Below are positions 1 to 7,595 of a stretch of DNA of 64,000 bases, in pieces. The translations under genes and the position numbers were made by a program. This DNA comes from Maritimibacter sp. HL-12 (GTDB lineage Bacteria > Pseudomonadota > Alphaproteobacteria > Rhodobacterales > Rhodobacteraceae): assembly GCF_900177545.1 (NCBI RefSeq), contig NZ_FXBQ01000001.1, positions 2,040,122 to 2,104,121 of the forward strand, written 5' to 3'. The notes below the pieces were generated by a model. That model saw nothing but the letters and a program-made list of their open reading frames with translations, made no database searches and was not told the origin of the DNA. Position 1 is the stretch's first letter; each line of letters begins with the position of its first letter.

Positions 1-729
1 CTCGGCCTGCGGCAGGTAGAACAGCACGGTGAGCGCGTCGGGTGGCAGGATCGAGACCACCGGCGCACCTGCCGCCGCCACTTCGCCGGCCTCGTAGAAC
101 ACCTTCTCGATTCGGCCCTGCACCGGCGCGGTCACGCGCATGTCGTCGAGCCGGGCCGCGGCCAGGTCGGCCTCGGCGCGCGCGGCCTGCAGCGTGGCCT
201 CGGCGGCGACCACCTGGGCGTCGCGCGCGGGCAGTTCGGCCACCGCGAGTTGCGCTTCGAGCTGGGTCACGTTCGCGTCGGCCCGCGCGACGGCGGCGCG
301 GTCGACCTCCGCCTTCGCCTTGCTGACGAGTTCTCGGGCAAGCAGGCTCTCGGTGCGTGCAAGGGTGGAGCGGGCAAGGCTCTGCTCGGCGCGGGCTTCG
401 GCCAGAGAGGCACGGATCACCGCGATCTCCTGCTCGCGCGAGCCGGTCTCCAGGTTGCGCAGGTTGGCCTCGGACTGGGCGACCCGGGCATTGGCGGCGC
501 GCAGGGCGGCGCGTTGCTGGCTGGCCTCGATGTTGAACAGGAATGTGCCGGCAACGATCTCTTGCCCCTCGGCCACGGCCAGGCTGTGAATGCGCCCGGT
601 GATTGATGGCGCGGCATAGACGTATTCGGCCTCGACGTAACCGTTGTAGACCGGCGTGGGATCGTCGCCGAAGCCGGGCAGCAGGGCGGCGAGCATCGCG
701 CTGAACCATGTGGTGATGTCGTCAAGCAT
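1..729 (-). CDS. HlyD-family efflux adaptor, N-terminal part (3' end outside window)
   Basis: The first 243 codons of a membrane-fusion (HlyD/RND adaptor) protein; the gene runs off the left edge. Such adaptors sit in the periplasm and link an inner-membrane pump to an outer-membrane channel. Visible are a short hydrophobic N-terminus (about residues 8-20), a lipoyl-like half containing APSITGRIHSL (39-50) and VAEGQEIVAG, a long Ala/Glu/Arg-rich coiled-coil hairpin (about 70-190), and the returning lipoyl half with VTAPVQGRIEKVF. The ATG overlaps the end of the upstream TetR gene by 8 bases and has GGAG about 9 bases ahead, so the two genes are probably translationally coupled. The pump partner should lie just left of the window. 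The substrate cannot be inferred. Confidence 0.85.
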   Translation of the reverse strand, partial: MLDDITTWFSAMLAALLPGFGDDPTPVYNGYVEAEYVYAAPSITGRIHSLAVAEGQEIVAGTFLFNIEASQQRAALRAANARVAQSEANLRNLETGSREQEIAVIRASLAEARAEQSLARSTLARTESLLARELVSKAKAEVDRAAVARADANVTQLEAQLAVAELPARDAQVVAAEATLQAARAEADLAAARLDDMRVTAPVQGRIEKVFYEAGEVAAAGAPVVSILPPDALTVLFYLPQAE

Positions 730-1378
730 CGCGCGGAAGCTCCGGGGGGACCAACAGGCCGTGAAACAGGATATCGAGGTGGTTGTCGATCAGGGCGGGC
801 AGCGAAAGCCCGGCGGCGGGCTGGACACCAAACACTTCGGCAAGCAGCAGGTGGGCTATGATCGGGCCCATGAGCGAGCGGATGGTGAGTTCGGGATCAA
901 CCGGGCGCACCTCACCGGACGCAATGCCCTGGCGGATCATGTCGGCGAGAACCGGCAGCGTTGGCGCGAGGATTTCACGCCGATACATCTCGGCGATCTC
1001 CGGCGCGGCAGCGGCTTCTCGCAGCACGAGGCGCGGCACCGAGGTGGTTTTCGGATCGGCGAGGCGCTCGGCGAGTTGGTGTAAAAAACCGGAAAGCGCG
1101 GCGCGGGTGTTGCCCGGGTGGCCGCGCAGCAGTGTCAGCGCCGCCGTGCTCACCGGGCGAACGGCGCGTTTCACGAGGCCTTCGAGAATCGCCTGTTTCG
1201 AGGGGAAATACAGGTAGACCGCGCCCTTCGAGACCCCTGCGGTGCGGGCGATCTGCGCAACCGAGGTGTGCGCATAGCCCTTCTCGACGAACAGCGCGAG
1301 TGCGGCATCGAGCAGTTCGTCGGGCCGGTGTTCGGCACGGCGGCGAAACTTCGGGGTGGGTGAGTCGTCAGTCGTCAT
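722..1378 (-). CDS. TetR/AcrR-family transcriptional repressor
   Basis: A 218-residue TetR-type regulator. The N-terminal helix-turn-helix is clear: a helix with LLDAALALFVEKGYAHTSV, then the recognition part AGVSKGAVYLYFPSKQAIL (about residues 49-67). The variable C-terminal half would bind a ligand and dimerise. It is the first gene of a pair with the HlyD-type adaptor, with overlapping stop and start (ATGCTTGA), which suggests that it represses its own efflux operon. A perfect 26-bp palindrome lies 6 bases upstream of the ATG and is the probable operator. No Shine-Dalgarno sequence precedes the ATG because that space is palindrome DNA, so the message may be leaderless or nearly so. The ligand is unknown. 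Confidence 0.9.
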   Translation of the reverse strand: MTTDDSPTPKFRRRAEHRPDELLDAALALFVEKGYAHTSVAQIARTAGVSKGAVYLYFPSKQAILEGLVKRAVRPVSTAALTLLRGHPGNTRAALSGFLHQLAERLADPKTTSVPRLVLREAAAAPEIAEMYRREILAPTLPVLADMIRQGIASGEVRPVDPELTIRSLMGPIIAHLLLAEVFGVQPAAGLSLPALIDNHLDILFHGLLVPPELPRDA

Positions 1379-1384
1379 GCACCA

Positions 1385-1410
1385 CTAATAACTGACCGGT
1401 CAGTTATTAG
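1385..1410. promoter_or_regulatory. Perfect 26-bp palindrome, probable TetR operator
   Basis: The half-site CTAATAACTGACC (1385-1397) is followed directly by its exact reverse complement (1398-1410). The core TGACCGGTCA resembles operators known for AcrR/TetR-type repressors of efflux genes. It ends 6 bases before the start codon of the TetR gene at 1378, so a bound dimer would block its transcription. Its autoregulatory role is inferred from position and symmetry. Confidence 0.75.
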
Positions 1411-1446
1411 CAACGCCGGGTCCGGCACTGCACCTCCCGTGCGCTC

Positions 1447-2343
1447 TCAGGTCTCGTGTTTGAGAAGCAGCACCACGGCCCCCATCGTCAGCCCGACGCC
1501 GAGCAGGATGCCGGGGCCGGGCAGGCCGTTTCCGAAGGCCAGTTCCCACAGGATCACCCAGCCCGGCGTGAGGTAGGTGTAGGCCATGACCTTCGCCCCC
1601 GCGAGCCGCATCGAGGCGAAGTTCAGCAGCACGAAGGTGATCGCCATGGCCCCGAGCGAGAGGTAGCCAAGCGCGATCCAGACGATCGCGGGCAGGGCGG
1701 CGTAATCGGTCTCGCTGATCTCGCCCCAGCCGTAGACCAGCAGGATCAGCGCCCCCGCCGTGAGCACGAGGAAGGAGGAGGCCGCCGCCGCCTCGCCCCG
1801 GTTCAGCTTGCGCGCCATCGGCACATAGAAGGCATGGGCGATGCAGCCGATGAAATAGAGCCATTCACCCCGGCCCACGTCGAAAGCGAGAAGGGCCGCA
1901 AGCTCGCCGCGAAAGATAACCCACAGCGCCCCGACGGCACCGATGCCGAGCCCGAGCAGGATGCGGGGCGTGGTGCGCTGGCCGAGGATGAAGAGCGAGA
2001 GGATCGCTGTCATGATCGGCACCAGCGTCATCACCGCCGAGGTGGAAACCGGGGCGGCGGTTTTCAGCCCCTCGAACATCATCACGAAGTAGATCGCGAA
2101 GGTGCCGCCAAGCAGCAGGTAGCGCCACGGTGCGTGGAAATCGACGATCCTGAGCTTGCCGGAGACGACGGCGAAAGCGCCGACGATCACGGCCCCAAGC
2201 GCAAAGCGCATCGCCTGAAGAACCACCGGCTCGATCTCGTTTGCCATCAACCCGCCGAAGCTGAACGAGCCCGCAACCAGCGCCGAGAACGCCAGCATTG
2301 CAAGGTGTCCCTTGATTGCTTCCCGGCCGCCGAATCGGCTCAT
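1447..2343 (-). CDS. EamA/DMT-family membrane transporter
   Basis: A 298-residue polytopic inner-membrane protein of the drug/metabolite transporter superfamily. About ten hydrophobic segments form two five-helix EamA repeats; the first repeat carries the family-like stretch TAAPVSTSAVMTLVPIMTAIL and the second YLSLGAMAITFVLLNFASMRLAGAK. The ATG at 2343 overlaps the stop of the upstream LysR gene as ATGA, so the two are cotranscribed and translationally coupled. The shared operon suggests that the LysR protein controls this exporter. The likely role is export of a small metabolite or amino acid, but the substrate is not readable from sequence. Confidence 0.88.
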   Translation of the reverse strand: MSRFGGREAIKGHLAMLAFSALVAGSFSFGGLMANEIEPVVLQAMRFALGAVIVGAFAVVSGKLRIVDFHAPWRYLLLGGTFAIYFVMMFEGLKTAAPVSTSAVMTLVPIMTAILSLFILGQRTTPRILLGLGIGAVGALWVIFRGELAALLAFDVGRGEWLYFIGCIAHAFYVPMARKLNRGEAAAASSFLVLTAGALILLVYGWGEISETDYAALPAIVWIALGYLSLGAMAITFVLLNFASMRLAGAKVMAYTYLTPGWVILWELAFGNGLPGPGILLGVGLTMGAVVLLLKHET

Positions 2344-3191
2344 GGGAACGCCGCTTTGAGATGCCGGGTAAGTGCCTGAACCTTGGCCGAACGGTGCAGG
2401 TCGACATGGGTGACGAGCCAGAGCGTAACTTGCCACTCGGGCCGGGGTGGCAGGATCTCCACCATCCCCTCGGCCTCGTCCGTCGCCAGAAAGCCAAGCC
2501 CGAGCCCGGCCCGGACGGCGGCGGCAAGGCTCACATCGTCCGAAGCACGAAACACGATCGCCTCGGGCTCGATGTTTTCGAGTGTCCAGCGCAGCAGTGG
2601 CGAGCCGGGGTTGTCGTCGTCGGGCCCGACAAAGGGGTGCCCGGCGAAGTCGGCACCGGGTTTGCCGTTTCGGGCAACGTATTGCGGTGCGGCGAATAGC
2701 GCGAAATCTATCCGGGTGAGCGGCTGCACCACGTTGTCGGGTTCCGCGGGCGGATTGCCCGCCCGTACCGCAACGTGCGCTTCGCCGTATTCGAGCCGGA
2801 ACAGCCGCCGCCCGGTGCGGTAGCGCAGCCGCACACCGGGGTGGGTCTCGCGGAAGGCGGCGAGCAGGGGGACGAGCCGGGAGGTGAAACTCGACAGCGC
2901 GGTCACCACCAGATCGCCCGACAACTCCGCGCCCGGTCCCGAGAGCTTGGCGGCGAGTTGCGCAAACTGGTCGTCGGTTGCCCCGGCCACCCGCGCCAGT
3001 TCCTCGCCCGCTTCGGTGGGGGTGTAGCCCCGCGCATGGCGCTGGAACAGTTTTACCCCGAGCCGAGCTTCGAGCGCATCGACATGGCGGATCACGGTGG
3101 CATGGTGCACCCCGAGAGCGGCCGCTGCACCCGAAACCGTGCCGCGGCGCGCCACAGCGTAGGCGGTGCGCAATTCGTCCCAGTTGTCCAT
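2340..3191 (-). CDS. LysR-family transcriptional regulator
   Basis: A 283-residue LysR-type regulator. The winged helix-turn-helix occupies about residues 4-65, with the hallmark stretch RRGTVSGAAAALGVHHATVIRHVDALEARLG. The rest is a periplasmic-binding-protein-like effector domain (about 90-280). It is transcribed divergently from the azoreductase gene across a 102-base gap and is coupled by an ATGA overlap to the downstream DMT transporter. LysR proteins commonly regulate the gene they diverge from, so the azoreductase and the transporter are the natural targets; this is inferred. The first residues MDNWDELRTAYAV fit the usual LysR start well, which supports the chosen ATG. Confidence 0.9.
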   Translation of the reverse strand: MDNWDELRTAYAVARRGTVSGAAAALGVHHATVIRHVDALEARLGVKLFQRHARGYTPTEAGEELARVAGATDDQFAQLAAKLSGPGAELSGDLVVTALSSFTSRLVPLLAAFRETHPGVRLRYRTGRRLFRLEYGEAHVAVRAGNPPAEPDNVVQPLTRIDFALFAAPQYVARNGKPGADFAGHPFVGPDDDNPGSPLLRWTLENIEPEAIVFRASDDVSLAAAVRAGLGLGFLATDEAEGMVEILPPRPEWQVTLWLVTHVDLHRSAKVQALTRHLKAAFP

Positions 3192-3293
3192 GACCTATCC
3201 TGTGCGCTGGTGAACAGTTCTTGTGAAATATCCCAGATTGCGTTCGTTCGGGCAAGGGGCGATCTGATGACAGACCCAAACAGGAGCCATGTC

Positions 3294-3872
3294 ATGACCC
3301 AGAATATCCTTCGCCTCGACGCCTCGGCCCGTCACGCCGACTCTGCCTCGCGCGCTTTCGCCGACGCAGTCCTTGCCGAGGTGCCGGGGGCCTCGATCGC
3401 GCGCCGCGATCTTGCCGATGGCGTGCCGCAGATCACCGGCGCCTACACCTCCGGCACCTTCAAGGCCGCCGACGATCGCAGCCCCGAGGAGGCCGAGGCG
3501 CTTGCCTTGTCCGACGCGTTGTTCGCCGAGCTCAAGGCCGCCGATACCCTCGTGATTGCCACCGCGACCTACAACTTCAACATCCCCTCAAGCCTCAAGG
3601 CCTGGATCGACCAGGTGACGCGGGCGGGGCTTGCATTCCGTTATACCGAGACCGGCCCGGAAGGGCTTCTGACCGGCAAGCGCGCGCTGGTGCTGCGCGC
3701 ATCTGCGGGCACGCCAACGGGCGCGGACAACGATTTTGCCACACCCTACCTGCGGTTCGTGCTCGGCTTCATCGGGATCACCGACGTTACCTTCCTCGAT
3801 GTCCCTGCCGAACTGGATGCGGGCAAAGTCGCCGCTGCCGCCCGGTTGCTGGCGCCTGCGATCGCCGCCTGA
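3294..3872 (+). CDS. azoR: FMN-dependent NADH-azoreductase / NADH:quinone reductase
   Basis: A 192-residue flavodoxin-like protein of the AzoR family, which uses FMN and NADH to reduce quinones and azo compounds in two-electron steps in the cytoplasm. Visible are the N-terminal phosphate-binding strand and loop (ILRLDASARHADSASR), the flavin-contact stretch ATATYNFNIPSSLKAWIDQVTRAG (about residues 85-108) and ALVLRASAG further on. The chosen ATG has AGGAG 8 bases upstream; an in-frame ATG at 3267 would add nine residues but lacks such a site. It is divergent from a LysR gene, a common arrangement for quinone-responsive azoreductases. Length matches the family. Confidence 0.9.
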   Translation: MTQNILRLDASARHADSASRAFADAVLAEVPGASIARRDLADGVPQITGAYTSGTFKAADDRSPEEAEALALSDALFAELKAADTLVIATATYNFNIPSSLKAWIDQVTRAGLAFRYTETGPEGLLTGKRALVLRASAGTPTGADNDFATPYLRFVLGFIGITDVTFLDVPAELDAGKVAAAARLLAPAIAA

Positions 3873-3961
3873 CACGGCAAGCGAAGGGCGGCGCGCCGTC
3901 GCCCTTCCGCGCGCCACCGCGGCGCGCTATACTGGGCCCGGACACCGGGAGGGCCCGCCCC

Positions 3962-4459
3962 TTGAAAGTCACCACGAACACCCCCGACCTTCTCATCGTC
4001 GACGACAAACCGCTGTTTCTCGGCATCATGCTGATCTTCTTCATTCTCGTTTTCGCGGGCGCGGGCGTGATGATCGTGATGTCGGGCGAGCCATTGGGCA
4101 TTCTGTTCGGATTGTTCGGCGGCGGCTTGGGGCTTGCCGCCTTCGCTGTCTTTGTCCGCAGGGTGCAGGTGGTGTTTCACCGGCCCGAGGGCTATGTCGA
4201 GGTCCGCCGCCGCAACCTCTTCGGTGGCAACCGTGTGCGCCACGGGCTGGAGGAAATCGCCCGCGCCGAACTGGAGGAAAGCCGGTCCGACGATGGCGGG
4301 CCCCTGTGGCGGGTTGCGCTGGTGATCGAGGAAGGCCCGAGCGTCGGACGCCACCCGGTTACTTTTGCCTATTCCAATGGCAGTGGGCACCAGCGCGCGG
4401 CGGAGGCGATCAACCATTGGCTTGATGCTGCACGCGGGCAGGTGAGGCGCGGCGCGTGA
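3962..4459 (+). CDS. Small membrane protein of unknown function (paralog A)
   Basis: A 165-residue protein starting at TTG, preceded by GGGAGGG. After a polar start (TTNTPDLLIVDDKP) come two closely spaced hydrophobic segments (about residues 17-62, including LGIMLIFFILVFAGAGVMIV), then a basic turn (FVRRVQVVFHRPEGYVEVRRRNLFGG) and a soluble C-terminal half. The order resembles small proteins with a membrane hairpin and a cytoplasmic PH-like domain, but I cannot assign a family. The next gene (4531-5016) begins with nearly the same motif (TTNTAELLVLEAKP) and the same segment order, so this is a tandem duplicate. The TTG start and spacing support a weakly translated but real gene. Confidence 0.7.
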   Translation: MKVTTNTPDLLIVDDKPLFLGIMLIFFILVFAGAGVMIVMSGEPLGILFGLFGGGLGLAAFAVFVRRVQVVFHRPEGYVEVRRRNLFGGNRVRHGLEEIARAELEESRSDDGGPLWRVALVIEEGPSVGRHPVTFAYSNGSGHQRAAEAINHWLDAARGQVRRGA

Positions 4460-4473
4460 CCGCACGCGTGCGG
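4460..4473. repeat. 14-bp perfect palindrome between paralogs
   Basis: CCGCACG followed by its exact reverse complement CGTGCGG, immediately after the stop codon of paralog A and 57 bases before the start of paralog B. It could be a regulator site or a small hairpin. There is no T-run after it, so it is a poor intrinsic terminator. Confidence 0.4.
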
Positions 4474-4530
4474 CTGGTCGCCGGGTTGCCGCGCCACTAG
4501 GATGACCCTGTATCCACCGCCGAGGTTCAG

Positions 4531-5016
4531 ATGATCCCGACCACGAACACCGCCGAGCTCCTTGTGCTCGAAGCGAAGCCGCGCCGCGAGATCCTGCTAT
4601 CGGCCCTCGCCACTGGCGTTTTCGGTGTGCTCGCCCTGGTCTTCTTCCTCCGCGACAACGACGCGGGCGTGCTGTTCCTGGTCTTTGCCGCATCCGGGCC
4701 GGTCTACGCCTTTTTCTTTGTCGAGACGCGCGCGATCACGCTCGACCGTCACGCGGGGCGCGTGGTGATTGCCCGGCGCGGGTTGCGCGGTCGGGCGGAG
4801 GCGGTTCACCCGCTCGACGAGGGCGCGCGGGCCGAGGTGCGGCGTGCAGGGCGCGAGGGTGCGGCGGTGCCGCTCGATGAAGCACCAGGGCCGGGCCTGT
4901 TCCGGGCGGTGCTGGTGCAGGGCGACGGCGGCATCGTGCCGCTGTCCGAAACCCCGGTGGACTGGAACGAGGCCGCGGTGGTGGTGCGCGCGATCGAGGC
5001 ATGGCGCACGGCTTGA
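4531..5016 (+). CDS. Small membrane protein of unknown function (paralog B)
   Basis: A 161-residue protein with the same plan as its upstream neighbour: a polar start TTNTAELLVLEAKP, two hydrophobic segments (about residues 20-65, ILLSALATGVFGVLALVFFL and GVLFLVFAASGPVYAFFFV), then a basic soluble half (ITLDRHAGRVVIARRGLRGR). GAGG lies 5 bases before the ATG. It probably arose by tandem duplication and then diverged strongly, since only the N-terminal motif and layout remain obviously alike. Its stop lies 3 bases from the stop of the convergent LuxR gene. No enzyme or transport motif is visible and no function is proposed. Confidence 0.7.
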   Translation: MIPTTNTAELLVLEAKPRREILLSALATGVFGVLALVFFLRDNDAGVLFLVFAASGPVYAFFFVETRAITLDRHAGRVVIARRGLRGRAEAVHPLDEGARAEVRRAGREGAAVPLDEAPGPGLFRAVLVQGDGGIVPLSETPVDWNEAAVVVRAIEAWRTA

Positions 5017-5019
5017 TGC

Positions 5020-5733
5020 TCAGACGATGATGACCCCGGTCGAGAGCGCGCGGGCGACGGCGTGGGTGGTATTGAGCGCGCCGAGCTTGTGGCGGGCGCT
5101 TTCGATATACACCCTGAGGGTGTGCTCCGAGATTTCCAGTTCCATCGCCGCTTGCGCCCGGCTCAAGCCGCGTGCGAGGCAGCGCATCGCCGCCAGTTCG
5201 CGCGGGCTGAGCGAGGGCGGGGTGGCGTTCTCGCCGCTGGGGCCGAACTCTAGCGCCTTTTTGTTGAACTCGTGCGAAAGGATCATCAGGTCACGGGCGT
5301 TGGTGTCGATGAACGTTTCCCATGCGTCGTCGTTTTCGTCGGTGTTCAGGGTGAACAGGGCAAACTGGCCCGCCGGGCCGCGCACCGGGATGGTGTAGCC
5401 CTGGTTGCCTAGGCCATGCGCGCGTGCGTCGCGCCACATCGCGCGTGCCGCCTTCGATGACCAGTCGAGCTGTTTCCAGTCCACCGGGGTGAAACGCTGC
5501 AGACAGCCGAAGATGACAGGGTCCATCCGCAGGTAGCCGCGTTCGACGTAACGATCGACCCAGGTGCCGGGGTAGGTGCCCGCGCCGAAGCGTTCGCCCT
5601 CGGCATTGACCCAGTGATAGACGACATGGCGCACATTGTAGTGGTCGCGGGCACGTTCTGTGGCGGTCTGGAACGCCTCAAGCGAGGCCGCGGCCTGCAA
5701 AAAGGTGAGTAACGTTTCCAGCCTTCTGTTCAT
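5020..5733 (-). CDS. LuxR-family acyl-homoserine-lactone receptor
   Basis: A 237-residue two-domain quorum-sensing regulator. The N-terminal autoinducer-binding domain keeps the residues that define AHL receptors in TraR/LuxR: W58, Y62, D71, P72, W86 and a Gly near 112. The C-terminal GerE-type helix-turn-helix runs from LSPRELAAMRCLARGLSRAQ to the end (about 172-237). An intact pocket argues for real AHL binding. It is not next to an AHL synthase; a LuxI-type gene lies 26 kb away at 31881. The start at MNRRLETLL is chosen because it matches domain length; it lies inside the preceding small gene, so translation is probably coupled. In-frame codons upstream would add 13 poorly conserved residues. 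Confidence 0.9.
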   Translation of the reverse strand: MNRRLETLLTFLQAAASLEAFQTATERARDHYNVRHVVYHWVNAEGERFGAGTYPGTWVDRYVERGYLRMDPVIFGCLQRFTPVDWKQLDWSSKAARAMWRDARAHGLGNQGYTIPVRGPAGQFALFTLNTDENDDAWETFIDTNARDLMILSHEFNKKALEFGPSGENATPPSLSPRELAAMRCLARGLSRAQAAMELEISEHTLRVYIESARHKLGALNTTHAVARALSTGVIIV

Positions 5734-5908
5734 GCCCCGCCCGAACCAACGCACCCTCGCCGGACCTGCCACGGGCTTCGAGGCTGGAAAGCTCGGCCAG
5801 CGTCACGAGCATCGCATCGTCGAGCCCGGCCGCGGTGGCCGCCATTCCGTTCAACTCGGCGAAGGCCTTGAGGTCGGCCAGAATATCAATGATCCATTCG
5901 TTCGGCAT
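5678..5908 (-). CDS. Small protein of unknown function upstream of luxR, overlapping it
   Basis: A 76-residue protein starting MPNEWIIDILADLKAFAEL, with GGGAG 7 bases before its ATG. Its last 56 bases overlap the start of the LuxR gene in another frame, so ribosomes finishing here could start luxR, whose own ribosome-binding site is weak. The protein is mostly helical (an N-terminal amphipathic helix, then LDDAMLVTLAELSSLEARGR) with a basic tail (EQKAGNVTHLFAGRGLA). No known domain is recognised. It may be a partner of the receptor or mainly a translational coupler. Confidence 0.65.
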   Translation of the reverse strand: MPNEWIIDILADLKAFAELNGMAATAAGLDDAMLVTLAELSSLEARGRSGEGALVRAGHEQKAGNVTHLFAGRGLA

Positions 5909-6140
5909 GTAAAGCTCCCATCGTCCGAAGTGGCCCACAACTTTAACATGTGCGCCGATTTTCCCCAATTCACTGGTTTGACCTCCCCATATCCGGCGGG
6001 TTCAAGCGCGAGAACGGCTTGAAAGACCGTGATTCCGCCGCTCTGCCGCGGCTGGGCAAGCTGGTGATTCGTTTTGCGAACATCTCGGGAACAACTTCAG
6101 GGTGTGCTGGTTAAGGAATAGTGAAATCCGGAACGGCAAA

Positions 6141-6164
6141 GGCCCCCGGCTTTCGCCGGAGGCC
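6141..6164 (-). terminator. Hairpin terminator after ccr
   Basis: GGCCCCCGGC (6141-6150), loop TTTC, GCCGGAGGCC (6155-6164): a 10-bp stem with one mismatch, 28 bases past the ccr stop. On the minus strand it is followed only by CCTTTGCC, so the U-run is weak. I see no gene or other clear signal from here back to the small gene start at 5908. Confidence 0.6.
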
Positions 6165-6191
6165 CCTCTCCTCCCTGCGCGCGGGCTGCGA

Positions 6192-7478
6192 TCAGCCGCG
6201 CGCGTCGAGGGCATCCTCGAAGGTGCGCAGGCCCGTGCGCGGGGCTTGCACAAGCACCGCCATGTTGCCCGGCTTGTGCTCGTTGCGACGCATCTTCATG
6301 TGCGCGGCCGGGATGTCTTCCCAGGAAAACACCTCCGACATTGCCGGGTCGAGCCGCCGTTCGACCATCAGCCGGTTCGCCGCCGCGGCCTGCTTGAGAT
6401 GGGCGAAATGGCTGCCCTGGATGCGCTTCTGGTGCATCCAGACATAGCGCGCGTCCATCGTCAGGTTGAAGCCGGTGGTGCCGGCGCAGATCACCACCAT
6501 GCCGCCGCGTTTGACCACGAAGGTGGAGACCGGGAAGGTCGCCTCGCCGGGGTGCTCGAACACCAGGTCGACGTTCACGCCCTTGCCGGTGATCTCCCAG
6601 ATCGCCTTGCCGAACTTGCGGACCTCGCCGAACCAGTCCTTGTATTCGGGGGTGTTGACCTTGGGCAACTGGCCCCAGCAGTTGAAGTCTTTCCGATTGA
6701 TCACGCCCTTGGCGCCCATGCTCATCACGAAGTCGCGCTTGTCTTCCTCCGAGATCACGCCGATCGCATTGGCCCCCGCGGTATTGATGAGCTGGATCGC
6801 GTAGGAGCCCAGTCCCCCCGAAGCGCCCCAGACCAGCACGTTCTGGCCGGGCTTGAGCTCGTGCGGGTGGTGGCCGAAGAGCATCCGGTAAGCGGTGGCA
6901 AGCGTCAGCGTGTAGCAGGCGCTTTCCTCCCAGGTCAGGTGCCTGGGGCGCGGCAGAAGCTGCTGCGCCTGCACGTTGGTGAACTGTGCGAAGGAGCCAT
7001 CGGGGGTCTCATATCCCCAGATCCGCTGGCTCGGCGAATACATCGGGTCGCCGCCGTTGCATTCCTCGTCGTCGCCGTCGTCCTGGTTGCAATGGACCAC
7101 GACCTCGTCGCCAACCTTCCAGCTCTTGACCTTGGAACCGACGGCCCAGACGATACCCGAAGCGTCCGACCCGGCGATGTGGTACGCTGCGCCATGCACG
7201 TCGAAGGGCGAGATCGGCTCACCCAAGCCGGCCCAGATGCCGTTGTAGTTCACCCCCGCCGCCATCACCAGAACGAGCACCTCGTGGCTGTCGAGCACCG
7301 GCACGTCCACCACCTCGACCTGCATCGCCTTGTCGGGTTCGCCGTGCCGTTCACGACGGATCGCCCAGGCATACATCTGCTTCGGCACATGGCCGAGCGG
7401 GGGCATTTCGCCGATCTCGTAGAGGTCTTTCTTCGGTGCGTCGTAGTCCGCGATGGCCGGGATCTTGTCGAGTGCCAT
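6192..7478 (-). CDS. ccr: Crotonyl-CoA carboxylase/reductase
   Basis: A 428-residue MDR-superfamily enzyme that reductively carboxylates crotonyl-CoA with NADPH and CO2 to ethylmalonyl-CoA, the signature step of the ethylmalonyl-CoA pathway for acetyl-CoA assimilation. The N-terminus (YDAPKKDLYEIGEMPPLGHVPKQMYAWA) is highly characteristic. The active-site stretch VNYNG (76-80), the acidic insertion CNQDDGDDEECNGGDPM (130-146) and the nucleotide-binding VWGASGGLGSYAIQL (216-230) are present. Length is typical. The ATG at 7478 follows GGAGG by 6 bases, which is decisive over in-frame upstream codons. The next gene on this strand is an acyltransferase, and ecm (9192) is the metabolic partner. 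Paired inverted repeats lie in its upstream gap. Confidence 0.97.
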   Translation of the reverse strand: MALDKIPAIADYDAPKKDLYEIGEMPPLGHVPKQMYAWAIRRERHGEPDKAMQVEVVDVPVLDSHEVLVLVMAAGVNYNGIWAGLGEPISPFDVHGAAYHIAGSDASGIVWAVGSKVKSWKVGDEVVVHCNQDDGDDEECNGGDPMYSPSQRIWGYETPDGSFAQFTNVQAQQLLPRPRHLTWEESACYTLTLATAYRMLFGHHPHELKPGQNVLVWGASGGLGSYAIQLINTAGANAIGVISEEDKRDFVMSMGAKGVINRKDFNCWGQLPKVNTPEYKDWFGEVRKFGKAIWEITGKGVNVDLVFEHPGEATFPVSTFVVKRGGMVVICAGTTGFNLTMDARYVWMHQKRIQGSHFAHLKQAAAANRLMVERRLDPAMSEVFSWEDIPAAHMKMRRNEHKPGNMAVLVQAPRTGLRTFEDALDARG

Positions 7479-7511
7479 GGGGGCCTCCATTGGTTGACAT
7501 CGAATCTCTTG

Positions 7512-7545
7512 CCGCAATGCAGAATTGCGGATGCTCCTGCAGCAT
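7512..7545. promoter_or_regulatory. Two adjacent inverted repeats upstream of ccr
   Basis: First CCGCAAT-gcaga-ATTGCGG (7512-7530; perfect 7-base arms), then ATGCT-cctgc-AGCAT (7531-7545; perfect 5-base arms), directly abutting, 34-67 bases upstream of the ccr ATG. The position suits operator sites for a regulator of ccr. The inner word ATTGCG/CGCAAT also appears in the operator-like palindromes of the gcdH regulator region at 19121 and 19154. The regulator is unidentified. Confidence 0.5.
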
Positions 7546-7595
7546 TACGAACGCCACAGTAAGATTGCAACCATCTTTGAGTACATATTGTAATT

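Noticed and set aside
3212-3220. GAACAGTTC palindrome in the LysR-azoR gap as an operator
   Set aside because: Arms of 4 bases are too short to support alone. LysR sites are usually T-N11-A and no convincing one was found.
6102-7562. Long plus-strand frame opposite ccr
   Set aside because: It is the shadow of an unmistakable ccr gene; the antisense translation is His/Val/Asp-rich low-information sequence.
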